The notes: a model not told the origin generated them from the sequence alone. A stretch of 64,000 nt of DNA from Chondrilla cf. caribensis (GCA_964020155.1 OZ026546.1:3190400-3254399); one strand, 5' to 3'; positions 1 to 16,360 are shown, numbered from the stretch's first letter. A program made the numbers and translations.

Positions 1-1094
1 AAATATCTTGTGCAACCATCGGTTGACAGACAACATTGCAATGGGTGTTGTGTGTGATACATAATATGGTTTCAGCTATAGCAACAAAGAAGTCTACAGT
101 ACAACATGTATACATACATAGGTACATTAAGTATTGTAAGCTATGCATGTGTGTATGTACACTACATAGATTAATGTGCAACATCTCAAACTAAAAAATA
201 CATACATACTATACTAGCTCTAATACATACGTACATTGGTATGTACGTATGTGTGCATTGTATACACAACATAAAATATATGTATAATAATACACACAGT
301 ACATAACCACTGTTGTCACAGTGGTAGTTCAAACATACATATTACATTCATTATTATGTACAACAATATACTAATATTAGGCAAAGGTTTACATACGTGA
401 ATACATGGAGTTTATAAGACATCACTGTTATGATGGAAGCTTACTCTACTGCTTATTGAATTCAAGAACTATTTCTTGAACTTCCCCACCCTCAACTCTA
501 GAGGGCACATGATGTTACATACACAGGTGGGTGGAAGATAAATGACTTCAAGGTCTTTGCAACCACAAATGACACTCAGACCTTGAAGACCTTGTGGTGT
601 TATATGTTTTCTGGGGCTAAGTATCGGTTAGAAAGGTTATAATACAGGTGCACTCTAGCATATTTATACATGTGTTTATCTTTGATATCTAAGAGATCCA
701 TTGTCTACTGTATACACATTAGTTTGATGCTCACAAGATAGACCTTCATATAGGGTAGGGGCACATAATGGTCTCACTGGAACATAGTATGCTTTCCATT
801 ACACATTGTAACATAGCTCAGAGTGGTGCAAGGGGTACATGACCTACTGTACTCTATCTCACAACACACACACCTGATAAGTAAAATACCATACACAAAT
901 AACTTTGTCTTCTTTCCCAAACACAGCAAAAAGCAACCACATCAACACACACAGGCAGCCACACATCATAGGTAATTCCCAAGAAATGGTGAAATCTGAT
1001 ATTGAATTTATAGCACTTACACATCTACCTGTTAGTAACAAAAGCTACTTGAAATCCGAGCAACCGTGTATGTCAGAAAGAGTTCTAAAAGATT

Positions 1095-1136
1095 TTGTTC
1101 TATATTGTTTTCATTTCGACTTCCGGTATGTAACGC

Positions 1137-1176
<40 letters not shown>

Positions 1177-1405
1177 GTGTTCCTACGTGTAACAGTAACA
1201 ATGAATTTATATTATAATTTATATTGCGCGAAATAAAGATGGCCGATTTCGAACGCCGACAATTAGAAATTGGGCTAGAATTCGTGCGCTGAAGCTTCCC
1301 CGAACGTAATAACTTCAGCGAAGGTTCTTCTGAACCTCAGAAATGCGCGCAAGTAATTCGAGTGCGGGGGGCGGCAGCCCCACGAGTTTTTGAACTCGAA
1401 TTACT
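1095..1405 (+). mobile_element. Dispersed repeat A inserted in array copy 1
   Basis: This segment interrupts the tandem unit. Its right part (tttatattgcgcgaaataaa, gatggccgatttcgaacg, gaaggttcttctgaacct) matches, inverted, the segment at 5265-5505. It contains a (TA)n run at 1140-1171. No coding sequence was recognised. The element ends are not sharply defined. Confidence 0.55.
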
Positions 1406-1980
1406 TGTTGCAAGATAAGGGTATACCACAACCACAGGTATTCATACCAATCCCTTCAAGTGCACTCTGGGGAATTACACATACGGTCATACTATTGATT
1501 ACATAGGCTCTGCAAAAATACGTGCACACGTATACAAGAGTACACCACATGTTCATGCAACGTAACAGCAAAACAGGCAAAAATGAATTACGTGTTTGGA
1601 AACAATATACAGTAAATAAACATGATTGAACTTGATATAAAGTATAAATTGCACATCATCCAGCCTTGATCATTCTTCTGCACTTGGTTTGAGGTGTTCC
1701 AAAATATCTTGTACAACCATCGGTTGACAGACAACATTACAATGGGTGTTTTGTGTGACACATATGGTGAAGTCTACAGTACAACATGTGTACATACACA
1801 GGTATATTAAGTATTGTAAGCTATGCATGTATGTATATACACTACGTAGATTAATGTGCAACATCTCAAACCAAAAAATGCATGCATACTATACTAGCTC
1901 TAATACATACATTGGTATGTACGTATGGGTGCATTGTATTATACACAATATAAAATATATTATGTATGTACACCAGTGTT

Positions 1981-2480
1981 GTGGTAATGGTAATCAGTAA
2001 TTGTAATTAGCTGTAATTAATTTCACATTTCTAAGTAATCGTAATTTAATCGTAATTGACATTCGTTTAGCTGGAGTAATTGTAATGGTAGTTGATATCA
2101 GATAAATTTCTTGTGTAATTGTGCATCAATTACACAATTACATCCAATTTCATTCACTATCTCTCCACTAAACAACACACACTTATAAATGAGAGATATC
2201 ATATGTATATTCTATGCCTGACTTTGGTAATCACTCAGCAAGTCTATATTTAGTACATCTGTACAAGTGGAAATGGTAATCAGTAATTGTAATTAGCTGT
2301 AATTAATTTCACATTTCTAAGTAATCGTAATTTAATCGTAATTGACATTCCTTTAGCTGGAGTAATTGTAATGGTAGTTGATATCAGATAAATTTCTTGT
2401 GTAATTGTGATGGTAATCGGTCCTTGAAATATCCAAGTAATTGTAATGGTAATTGATTACTTATAAGCTGTAATTGCCAC
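1981..2480. repeat. GTAATTG-rich repeat, two direct copies, inserted in array copy 2
   Basis: A ~140-bp sequence rich in taatcgtaat/gtaattg words occurs at about 1985-2123 and again at about 2270-2410, separated by unrelated sequence. It is absent from the other array units, so it is an insertion. There is no coding potential. Confidence 0.6.
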
Positions 2481-2673
2481 AACACTGATGTACACACAGT
2501 ACATATGCACTGTTGTCACAGTGGTAGTTTGAACGTACATACTACATTGATTATATGCACAACAATATATAATATTAGGCAAAGGGTTACATAAATACAT
2601 TGAGTTTATAAGACATCACGTTATGATGGAAGCTTGCACTACTATTATGTATAGTTATTGAATTCAAGAACTA

Positions 2674-2821
2674 CAGTGGAGCCTCTCTATTATAAAATTC
2701 TAAATTGCAGAAACCTCCGTAATAAGGACACCATTCTGTGTCCCAGTATGGATTAAGGACACCTCTGTAATAAGGTATAAAATCAAGGTCCAAAAGTGTC
2801 CTTAATAGAGAGGTTCCACTG
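2674..2821. mobile_element. Pogo/Tigger-type MITE, 148 bp
   Basis: Terminal inverted repeats read CAGTGGAGCCTCTCTATTA at the left and TAATAGAGAGGTTCCACTG at the right. The element is flanked by TA on both sides, as expected of a TA-target Tc1/mariner-pogo group transposon. It is too short to code for a transposase and is absent from the equivalent site in the other array copies. Confidence 0.8.
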
Positions 2822-3740
2822 TACTTCTTGAACTTCCTCTTCACCTCTAAAGGGGACATGATGTTACATACACAGGTGGAAGATAAATGACTTCAAGGTC
2901 TTTGCAACCACAAATGACACTCAGACCTTGAAGACCTTGTGGTGTTATATGTTTTCTGGGGCTAAGTATCAGTTAGAAAGGTTATAATACAGGTGCACTC
3001 TAGCATATTTACGTATGTGTTTACCTTTGCTATCTAAGGGATCCATTGTCTACTGTATACACATTAGTTTGATGCTCACATGATAAAGCTTCATATAGGG
3101 TAGGGGTACATACTGGTCACACTGGAACATAGTATGTTATCCATTACACATTGTAACATTGCTCAGAGTGGTGCAAGGGGTACACATGACCGTCTCTATC
3201 TTACAACACACACACCTGATAAGTAAAATACCATACACAACTGACTTCCTCCTCATTTTCACACACAACAAAAATCAACCACATCAACACACACAGCTAC
3301 AGGCAGCCACACATCATAGGTAATTCCCAAGAAATGGTGAAATCTGATATTGAATTTATCACTTACAAAGGCATATACTGGTGGGGAAGTTTGCACGACT
3401 TTCCGCTAAGCTGGCTGGGAAGCCACTATCTGCCTGTTAGTAACAGGTACTATTTGAAATCTGAGCAACTGTGTATGTAGGAAAGAGTTCTGAAAGGTCA
3501 TCACAAGATAAGGGTATACCACAGCCACAGGCATTCATACCAATACCTTCAAGTGCATTCTGGTCATACGGTCATACTCTTGATTACATAGGCTCTGTAA
3601 CACTATGTGCACACATATACAAGAGTACACTACATGTTCATGCAACGCAACAGCAAAACAGGCACAAATGAATTATATGTTTGGAAATAATATACAGTAA
3701 ATAAACATATTTGAACTTGATAAAAAGTATAAATTATACA

Positions 3741-3871
3741 TCATCCAGCCTTGATCATTCTTCTGCACTTGGTTTGAGGTGTTCCAAAATATCTCTTGCA
3801 ACCATCGGTTGACAGACGACATTGGGTGTTTTGTGTGACACGTATGGTTTCAGCTATAGCAACAAAGAAGT
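3741..3871 (-). pseudogene. Exon-like ORF in array copy 3, ending in a stop codon
   Basis: Reading leftward, an acceptor-like 'gtactgtag' is followed by 42 codons and a TGA. The peptide is cysteine- and basic-rich and ends in KCRRMIKAG. The frame stays open in copies 3, 4 and 5 with only a few amino-acid changes, but is broken by indels in copies 1 and 2. That pattern suggests the last exon of a tandemly duplicated gene that is now decaying, or a small conserved exon of an unrecognised family. No family was recognised and no complete upstream gene could be assembled. Confidence 0.35.
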
Positions 3872-5118
3872 CTACAGTACAACATGTGTACATACGTAGG
3901 TACATTAAGTATTGTAAGCTATGCATGTGTGTATGTACACTACGTAGATTAATGCGCAACATCTCAAACCAGAAAAATACATGCATACTATACTAGCTCT
4001 AATACATACATAGGTATGTACGTATGGGTGCATTGTATACACAACATAAAATATATTATGTATGCACAGTACATATACACTGTTGTCACAGTGGTAATTC
4101 ATGTACATACTACATTGATTATATGCACAATAATATTAGGCAAAGAGTTACATAAATACATGGATTTTATAAGACATCGTGTTATGATGGAAGCTTACAC
4201 TACTATATACTTATTGAATTCAAGAACTACTTCTTGAACTTCCTCTTCACCTCTAGAGGGCACATGATGTTACATACACAGGTGGGTGGAAGATAAATGA
4301 TTTCAAGGTCTTTGCAACCACAAATGACACTCAGACCTTAAAGACCTTGTGGTGTTATATGTTTTCTGGGGCTAAGTATCAGGTAGAAAGGTTATATACA
4401 GGTGCACTCTAGCATGTTTATGTATGTGTTTACCTTTGCTATCTAAGGGATCCATTGTATACTGTATACACATTAGTTTGATGCTCACATGATAAAGCTC
4501 CATATAGGGTAGGGGTACATACTGGTCACAATGAAACATAGTATGTTATCCATTACACATCCTCACATTGTTCATAGTGGTGCAAGGGGTACACGACCTA
4601 CTGTATTCTATCTTACAACACACACACCAGATAAGTAAAATACCATACACAACTGACTTCGTCCTCACTCTCACACACATCAAAAAGCAACCACATCAAC
4701 ACACACAGGCAGCCACACACCATAGGTAATTCCCAAGCAATGGTGAAATCTGATATTGAATTTATCACTTACATGCACCTGCATACACTGGTGAGGACGT
4801 TTGCGTGTGTGTGTGTACGTGTGTGTGCATACATGTGGGTATGTGTGTGTGCGTGCATGCGTGGGTGTGGGTATGTGTGTGTGCGTGCATGCGTGGGTGT
4901 GTGCATGCGTGCGTAAGCGTGTGTGTGTGTGCACAATATGACTTGAAGATATCCAGCTTGATATAGCTGGATTCAATCAGTAATGATCGTACAAAGTGTG
5001 GCATTGTAATTATTGTTCACTTGACACCTACGTAGCCCCTGATGTGCAGGCCTTTCGATTAGTAAACAAAGCAGGAATTTTGTAATAATAATACACATAC
5101 ATAATATGCATATACGTA

Positions 5119-5692
5119 CAGTGGACCCTCATTTATCCGGACTTCATTTATCCGGAGGTTCGGATTATCCGGACACCAAATTTCCAGGGATAGCTATTTG
5201 CACATTAGCCATTTGGCCTTAGGGGTGAATAATAATAATAGGTACACGTACTTGAACAGTCAGCAAACAAGTAATTCGAGTTAAAAAGGGTCTTCCTTAG
5301 GTTCAGAAGAACCTTCGTTATAGTTATTATGTTCGGCGAAGCTTCAAAGCACGAGTTTCAGCCCAATTTCTCATTCTCATCGTTCGAAATCGGCCATCTT
5401 TTTTCGCGCAATATAAATTATAATATAAATTCATTGTTGTGGTTACGTGTAGGAGCACGTCTTAGATGTAGACGAGCGTTTCATTCCGGAAGTCGAAATG
5501 AAAACAATAATAGGGATCATGGAAAAGTTCCAAACCATTTGTTGTGTTTTACTTTCTAGCCAACATGTAGCCAAATAATGAGTAATATATTGACATATCA
5601 TAATGCATTCAGTCCCGTTTCAGTTATCTGAACACTTCGCATATCTGACCACCCCTCGGTCCCAAGGTGTTCGGATAAGTGAGGGTCCACTG
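5119..5692. mobile_element. Pogo/Tigger-type non-autonomous element with repeat A nested inside
   Basis: Terminal inverted repeats CAGTGGACCCTCATTTATCC and the matching right end (ggataagtgagggtccactg) are flanked by TA. The middle (5265-5505) is an inverted copy of the repeat at 1095-1405, so one element has inserted into another. No transposase frame was seen. Confidence 0.75.
5265..5505 (-). mobile_element. Dispersed repeat A, inverted nested copy
   Basis: Reverse complement of most of 1095-1405, including the gcgcgaaa/atggccgatttcgaac block, here within the pogo-like element at 5119-5692. Confidence 0.6.
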
Positions 5693-6004
5693 TATGTGCA
5701 ATTTAATTTTATATACCTTCCAGTTACCAGCTACGTATACATATATATAATAATATTATCCTCAACAATTCAAATAGCAATTTATTGAATGTTGTCTACA
5801 TTACAAGTTGATCACGTTTGTCACATGTTCAAATGCAAATCCAACCATTCAGTTGATCTCAGTCACAATGATAGGGGTGAGAATAACACACTCATGTCAA
5901 CTTAAGGGATATTACAGCAAAACGGGCACAAATGAATTGCGTGTTTGGAAACAATATACAGTAAATAAACATGATTGAACTTGATAAAAAGTATAAACTG
6001 TACA

Positions 6005-6135
6005 TCATCCAGCCTTGATCATTCTTCTGCACTTGGGTTGAGGTGTTCCAAAATATCTTGTACAACCATCGGTTGACAGACGACATTGGGTGTTTTGTGT
6101 GACACGTATGGTTTCAGCTATAGCAACAAAGAAGT
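6005..6135 (-). pseudogene. Exon-like ORF in array copy 4
   Basis: Same acceptor, frame, length (131 nt) and stop as the copy at 3741-3871. The peptide differs at a Lys to Thr and a Thr to Pro change. Function unknown. Confidence 0.35.
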
Positions 6136-7649
6136 CTACAGTACAACATGTGTACATACCTAGGTACATTAAGTATTGTAAGCTATGCATGTGTGTATGT
6201 ACACTATGTGGATTAATTTGCAACATCTCAAACCAGAAAAATACATGCATACTATACTAGCTCTAATACATACATTGGTATGTACATATGTGTGCATTGT
6301 ATACACAACATACAATATATGTATGTACGCACAGTACATATACACTGTTGTCACAGTGGTAATTCATGTACATACTACATTGATTATATGCACAACAATA
6401 TTAGGCAAAGAGTTACATAAATACATGGATTTTATAAGACATCGTGTTATGATGGAAGCTTACACTACTTATACTTATTGAATTCAAGAACTATTTCTTG
6501 AACTTCCTCCTCAACTCTAGAGGGCACATGATGTTTCATACACAGGTGGAAGATAAATGATTTCAAGGTCTTTGCAACCACAAATGATACTCGGGCCTTA
6601 AAGACCTTGTGGTGTTATATGTTTTCTGGGGCTAAGTATCGGTTAGAAAGGTTATAATACAGGTGCACTCTAGCATATTTACGTATGCATTTACCTTTGA
6701 TATCTAAGAGATCCATTGTCTACTGGATACACATTAGTTTGATGCTCACATGATAAAGCTTCATATAGGGTAGGGGCATATACTGGTCACACTGAAACAT
6801 AGTATGTTATCCATTACACATCATCACATTGTTTAGAGTGGTGCAAGGGGTACACGACCTACTGTACTCTATCTCACAACACACACACCAGATAAGTAAT
6901 ATACCATACACAACTGACTTCCTTCTCATTCTCACACACAACAAAAGCAACCACATCAACACACACAGGCAGCCACACACCATAGGTAATTCCCAAGCAA
7001 TGTTGAAATCTGATATTGAATTTATCACTTACATGCACCTGCATACATGGGTGAGGACGTTTGCGTGTGTGTGTGTGTGTGTGTGTACATGTGTGTGCAT
7101 ACATGTGGGTATGTGTGTGTGCGTGCATGCGTGCGTAAGCGTGTGTGTGTGTGCACAATATTGACTTGAAGATATCCAGCTTGATATAGCTGGATTCAAT
7201 CAGTAATGATCGTACAAAGTGTGGCATTGTAATTATTGTTCACTTGACACTAGCCCCTGATGTGCAGGCCTTTCGATTAGTAAACAAAGGAATTTTGTAA
7301 TAATAATACACATACATAATATGCATATATGAGCAATTTAATTTTATACCTTCCAGTTACCAGCTACGTATACATACGTATATAATAATATTATCCTCAA
7401 CAATTCAAATAGCAATTTATTGAATGTTGTCTACATTACAAGTTGATCACGTTTGTCACATGTTCAAATGCACTATCCACAGATATCCAACCATTCAGTT
7501 GGTCTCAGTCGCAACAATAGGAGTGAGAATAACACACTCATGTCAACTTAAGGGATGTTACAGCAAAATGGGCACAAATGAATTACATGTTTGGAAACAA
7601 TATACAGTAAATAAACATGATTGAACTTGACAAAAGTATAAATTGTACA

Positions 7650-7780
7650 TCATCCAGCCTTGATCATTCTTCTGCACTTGGGTTGAGGTGTTCCAAAATA
7701 TCTTGTATAACCATCGGTTGACAGACGACATTGGGTGTTTTGTGTGACACGTATGGTTTCAGCTATAGCAACAAAGAAGT
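7650..7780 (-). pseudogene. Exon-like ORF in array copy 5
   Basis: Third open copy of the 131-nt exon-like segment. It has a Cys to Tyr change in the middle, at a site that is Cys in copies 3 and 4. The loss of a cysteine argues for relaxed selection in this copy. Confidence 0.3.
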
Positions 7781-7981
7781 CTACAGTACAACATGTGTAC
7801 ATACATAGGTACATTGAGTATTGTAAGGTATGTGAGTGTGCATGTACACTACGTAGATTATAATGTGCAACATCTCAAACCAGAAAAATACATACATACT
7901 ATACTAGCTCTAATATATACATAGGTATGTACGTATGGGTGCATTGTATACACAACATAAAATATAATATGTATATACTTG

Positions 7982-8206
7982 TATCCTGGTTGAGGGGAGG
8001 ATCAAAGAGAAATCTGTGCGTACATAAGCCATGTAGCACAGGTCAGTGATACAGCACAGGTCACCAGACAGGTTTCATTGTTAGAGTTAATTGCGTGAGA
8101 ACAAGGCAGGAAATTAGTAAACACATTTCTATTGCATATAATATGTTGTATTGAACTACGCGCATATTTGCTGTATAAATAGTCTATCATTCACCACACC
8201 AGGATA
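7982..8206. mobile_element. MITE with TATCCTGGT termini
   Basis: The ends are inverted (TATCCTGGT ... ACCAGGATA). The internal block 'acataagccatgtagcacaggtcagtg' and 'caccagacaggtttcatt' recurs at 10927-11040, 57836-57945 and 60953-61140, so this is a dispersed family. It is non-coding. Confidence 0.65.
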
Positions 8207-10070
8207 TAACTATTACACACAGTACATACGCACTGTTGTCACAGTGGTAGTTCAAACATACATACTACATTGATTGTATGCACAACAATATATAACATTA
8301 GGCAGAGGGTTACATACGTAAATACATGGAGTTTATATGACATCACTGTTATGATGGACGCTTACACTACTATATACTTAGTGAATTCAAGAACTACTTC
8401 TTGAACTTCCTCCTCAACTCTAGAGGGCACATGATGTTAGATACACAGGTGGGTGGAAGATAAATGACTTCAAGGTCTTTGCAACCACAAATGATACTCA
8501 GGCCTTAAAGACCTTGTGGTGTTATATGTTTTCCGGGGCTAAGTAATGGTTAGAAAGGTTATATACAGGTGTACTCAAGCATAGTCATACATGTGTTTAC
8601 CTTTGCTATCTAAGAGATCCATTGTATACTGTACACATACACACTAGTTTGATACTCCCATGATTGAGCTCCATATAGTGTACATATTGGTCACACTGGA
8701 ACATAGTATGTTATCCATAACACATCATCACATTGTTCAGAGTGGTGCAAGGGGTACACATGACTGGCTCTATCTTACAACACACACACCTGATAAGTAA
8801 AATACCATACACAACTGACTTCCTCCTCGTTCGCACACACAACAAGAAGCAACCCTATCAACACACACAGGCAGCCACACATCATAGGCAATTCCCAAGC
8901 AATGGTGAAATCTGATTTTGAATTTATCACTTACAAAGGCATATACTGGTGGGGAAGTTTGCACCACTTTCTGCTAAGCTGGCTGGGAAGCCACTATCTG
9001 CCTGTTATAGTAGTCTACTTGAAATCTGAGCAACTGTGTATGTAGGAAAGAGTTCTGACAGGTTTTTGCAAGATAAGGGTATACCACAGCCACAGGCATT
9101 CATACCAATCCCTTCAAGTGCACTCTGGGGAAATACACATATGTTCATACTCTTGATTACATATATATGCACACATATATATACCAGAGTACACCACATG
9201 TTCATGCAACTGCTCTGGAGTGTCTACTACAACCATACACCAAGTAGGCAACGTGTCCACTAAATTACCGAAAACATACCCTAATCACACAAACCTAGGG
9301 AGAGTATAAACAGAATTTGTTTATTACATAAATGAACACAACATATGATATGCATTGAAGAGTATAGAAGTCAAGACAAAGTCTACTCCTAGTTCTGTGA
9401 TGGTAGCAGAGAATCAATTAAGTGCTGATGTAACGAGGTCAGATAAACATAGTCATTCAACTCCAAGTGGTTTCAAGTCAAATTTTGAATTGAACTGTTC
9501 TCCATCATTAAACTTGCTGATTCAACTCAGACACCTTGATCAGCAACAATCCTTCCTTGATATTAAGGACCCTCAGAAATGGCAGATCAAAGGATTTCAA
9601 CATCTCTTGCAATGCCAGATAATGGATTTCATTCACATATTGGAAACTGACACAAATATGATTTCTGTACGCAAATTTGCTGAACAAAATTTCATTGTAT
9701 TGACAGACACACAGCGTTCATTTGTGTACACCTGTATTGAGTTGTATGCACTTACATAAATTCTATGTACACATATTCATTGGTAAATACTGATTCATCT
9801 CAGTGAACTACACTCTATACATGAGGATTGTATGATGCAGAATAACAGGAAGTTTCGCGAGGTTTCATTTTCATGTTTTGTTTATGTTTCAGTTCATTTA
9901 AGAAATTTCATCTGCAAAATGTCAACTCGCAAATGGCAACACATGTGTTGATGGAAAAACTGTGAAAACTGCCATTGTGAAGTGGTTGTTTTGGAAGAAA
10001 ATCACAAACATTTTCTCTGCAAAAATTTCCCACTCTATTACAGTGATATACAGTATAAAATTGTTATATA

Positions 10071-10278
10071 CCGTATAGTGGGAAATTTTCGCGGGACAAA
10101 ATTTTTTGGCAGATGGCTCCAAAAATGAAAATTCGCAGATAAAATTTTCGTGGATGCTGGCCAGAGTCACGCGACAGAACAGCGAGAAAACCTAATACGC
10201 GGATAAAATTTTCACGGATGTTAGACCAAACACGAAATCTGCGAAAATTTTGTCCCGCGAAAATTTCCCGCTATACGG
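10071..10278. mobile_element. Palindromic MITE (CCGTATAGTGGGAAATTTTC ends)
   Basis: Both ends form a ~36-bp inverted repeat beginning CCGTATAG and containing ggaaattttcgcggga, with TA on each side. The family has a second copy at 54409-54616 inside the EGF gene. Confidence 0.8.
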
Positions 10279-10517
10279 TACACAACGATGCCAACACATA
10301 ACAAACAGATACTGCTTCAGGTTTATGAACTTCAGGTTAGCCTATGTGCTGACTTAAATATGACATCACTGTTATGACAGAAGTTTCCAACACTACATGC
10401 TGAACCTCAACTCTAGAGGGCACATGATGTTACATACACAGGTGGGTGGAAGATAAATGATCTCAAGGTCTTTGCAACCACAACCAACACTCAGGTCTAA
10501 AACACCTGGGGTGTTAT

Positions 10518-10633
10518 ATGTTTTCTGAGGCTAATTGTTATCTGGATATATAGGACAGCTTACAAGTCGAGATCTACTGTTTTTACTGATATGTTTTCTG
10601 AGGCTAATTGTTATCTGGATATATAGGACAGCC
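10518..10633 (+). repeat. Tandem duplication, 73-bp period
   Basis: The block beginning atgttttctgaggctaattg occurs at 10518 and 10591 with identical sequence over ~42 bp. Confidence 0.75.
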
Positions 10634-10926
10634 TGTATACAAGTCTACTGTAAAAAATCAAACAACCATAGCACTAAGCATTATCTCAGGCATCTAACAG
10701 ATTCACGTTACGTACGTAACAACAACCTGTACAAGGTAGTTTCAGTGCAAACTAACCAGGCAAGGTACACAGGCATGCATGTATACATATGTAGACTACA
10801 CTACATCCATCCATATACGTATATATTATATGCACATTGTATATACACAAATACAGTATAAAATATACAATGTCCATACAGGTACAACAAACACGCATGC
10901 ATTAAGGTACATACGTACATACTTGT

Positions 10927-11040
10927 ATCCTGGTTGAAGGGCAGATCGAAGAAAAAAAACATGTGTACATAAGCCAGGTGGCACAGGTCACCAGACAGGT
11001 TTCATTGTTAGGATTAAATGAGTGAGAACAATATGCATAT
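10927..11040 (+). mobile_element. TATCCTGG-family MITE fragment
   Basis: Begins tatcctggttgaagg and contains the family block 'cataagccaggtggcacagg' and 'tcaccagacaggtttcatt'. The right terminus is not recognisable. Confidence 0.55.
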
Positions 11041-11123
11041 GCACATACAGTATGTGTGATTGGAGTGTTCAGATATACACTGTTTACATGCATGCTCTAT
11101 TGTTAACAGTATATTGAGCTAAC

Positions 11124-11941
11124 CTTGAAATCGGACAAGTCTGGGACAACAATATCGTATATCTTCTGTGGCACAACAACATATCCACCTAAGTCAATAC
11201 AAACACACTCACATATAGTTGAACACATTCTCATAAGCCCCTTTTACACTAGAGTAATCTTAAAGCGATTAAGTTTAAAGCGCTTTACGAACCGCTTTAA
11301 AGCTCTAGTGTAAAAAGGGCTATACACATGTACTGTACATAAATATTATACGTATGCACACAAACATTGTTTTGTGGTCACCGTAAGACTTGAAATACGT
11401 ACGTGGTACGATGTTGATCGTAAGAAGTCTCATAAGTCATAATAAGAAAGTATATAATAATAAATATCAATGTAATTTACCACAAACAATAAGAGACAAT
11501 AATTTTATAATAATAATAATAATAAGTAACATGTAAATTAATAGTAACAGAAAAGTATTGTTTACATAGAGATGTGGCTTTCCACAAGCTGTACAGACAG
11601 TCATAATAAGGCTCTTTCAGTTATGCTGAACAGCGCATTAAAGGGTTCCGTTAACAACGGGTAACAACTCGTACCCATACAGACCCTTATTCCACTGATA
11701 TATGTACACTCCAAGATGATTATACTACACTTACTAACCTTTTCTAGTGTGATATCCCGGCGATTTCGCCCCTCGTCCTGCAACGGAGATAAACGCAATG
11801 TAGAAAGAGACGCATGTGAATATCTCAAACGAATAGCAAGGCAAAGGCATTTTTACCTTTATAAAAATTCTTATTTCCTCTCTTCGAAGTCATAACACCC
11901 CTTCTTGCACCCAAAAGTAAAGCTCCTCTCAGTAAATTCAT
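11124..11941 (-). CDS. MRPL41: Mitochondrial ribosomal protein L41 (mL41), three exons, 3' end not found
   Basis: MRPL41 is a protein of the mitochondrial large ribosomal subunit. Exons: 11857-11941 (start ATG at 11941), 11739-11777 and 11124-11188. Splice sites are canonical and phases agree (1, 1, 0). The joined peptide contains the family signature: TSKRG, then KGRGAK, then IVVPDLSDFK, the last matching the human EFVVPDLTGFK region. The N-terminus is basic and hydrophobic, as expected of a mitochondrial presequence. The family normally continues with an LKPYVSY-like segment. That exon should lie below 11124 but was not found, so it may be diverged, displaced by insertions, or lost. The 39-nt middle exon explains why no single frame shows this gene. 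A hairpin MITE sits in the second intron. Confidence 0.82.
11236..11321. mobile_element. 86-bp hairpin MITE in an MRPL41 intron
   Basis: AGCCCCTTTTACACTAGAG at the left pairs with CTCTAGTGTAAAAAGGGCT at the right, and ATA flanks both sides. It lies between exons 2 and 3 of MRPL41. Confidence 0.7.
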
Positions 11942-12546
11942 TCTGCATGGCCCGGGTACGCTACTTCAATAATGATGGGGTTTTACTCCCGGGTCCACTA
12001 CACCGTCCCCCGCGAAATCTGAACCGGGGGAACCAAATATTTCTGACATTTTCGACCCCCTTTGAATATTCAGAGTCGGTCCCGGCCCCTCGATCGCATG
12101 GGGCATCATTCCGCTGGAGGAGAGCAAACTGAAAGTAGGAGTATTGTCGATCTATGAATGAGAGCAATAATGTAACTAAACTTAAACTCACGGAATCGAT
12201 TACTTGGAATTAGCCTAGCTAGTTAGACTAACCATAGACACTGTGGTCCGTAACAGGTGTTGGAGTATCTATGTTTAGAGTGCCGTCTATGGACTAACTT
12301 AGAATGGGCAACGAAACGTTTTGTGACAAAGGAAGAACAAGGATGAACGATCAACGTTGCATGTCCTCGGAATGAATACGTAATTGGTCCACTCCAACAC
12401 AATTAAACATTACCTACCTCAAGCATGCAGGCAAACAAAACTAGAGGTGTACATTTCTTTAAATTATTTTACAATGTCATAATTATATATATATATATAT
12501 TGATAATTTAGTTGAATTATTACAACCATTGTTCAATAATTCTAGT
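11942..12546. other. Intergenic segment between GDPGP1 and MRPL41, GC-rich near MRPL41
   Basis: Roughly 11940-12130 is clearly richer in G and C (cccgggt, ccccgcg, cggtcccgg) than its surroundings and lies just upstream of the MRPL41 start codon. It probably holds the promoter and 5' UTR of that gene. 12487-12500 is a short (TA)n run. No further gene was seen. Confidence 0.4.
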
Positions 12547-16128
<3,582 letters not shown>

Positions 16129-16360
16129 TTTCAAACCTTTTAGATCTATTTCGCAATAGCCACTAATATAGCCCACCAGGCGTTAAGGTATTAGCGCGAT
16201 AATAATTGCTAATTAGACGCGCATTCGTGATTGGTCGAACATCTATGGGTCAATACAGACCAGCTGCAATGACAAATACAACACTACAACAATGCAATAC
16301 ATAGTAATGTACCTGTTAGCAGTTGTTACTTAATACGCTACAAAGTACAAACATTAAAAT

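Larger units (their letters stand above)
1..9240. repeat. Tandem array of a ~1.4-1.65 kb unit, five copies plus a partial sixth
   Basis: A shared anchor (ccatcggttgacagac) recurs at about 16, 1717, 3802, 6066 and 7711. The sequence between anchors aligns in the same order each time: the anchor, a CA/GT-rich stretch, the 'tagagggcacatgatgtt' block, the 'ttcaaggtctttgcaacca' block, and the 'gataagggtataccaca' block. Spacing varies (1.65-2.26 kb) mostly because other elements are inserted at 1095-1405, 1981-2480, 2674-2821 and 5119-5692. The last copy breaks off near 9240, and a diverged piece reappears at 10380-10520. On the minus strand each unit holds exon-like segments. Apart from these, no intact gene is seen in the first 9.2 kb. 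Confidence 0.85.
9760..11123. other. Gene-free stretch with transposon debris
   Basis: Contains a palindromic MITE (10071-10278), a remnant of the 5' tandem unit (10380-10520), a 73-bp tandem duplication (10518-10633) and a TATCCTGG-family copy. The missing C-terminal exon of MRPL41 would be expected here on the minus strand, but none was recognised. Confidence 0.5.

Noticed and set aside
9355..9759. 134-codon open frame on the plus strand
   Set aside because: It begins at a TTG, not an ATG, has no recognised domain, no splice sites or promoter in good positions, and lies in transposon-rich DNA. It may be chance.
11961..12191. 76-codon minus-strand frame in the GC-rich stretch upstream of MRPL41
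   Set aside because: It ends before the MRPL41 ATG and shows no domain; more likely 5' UTR or promoter DNA.
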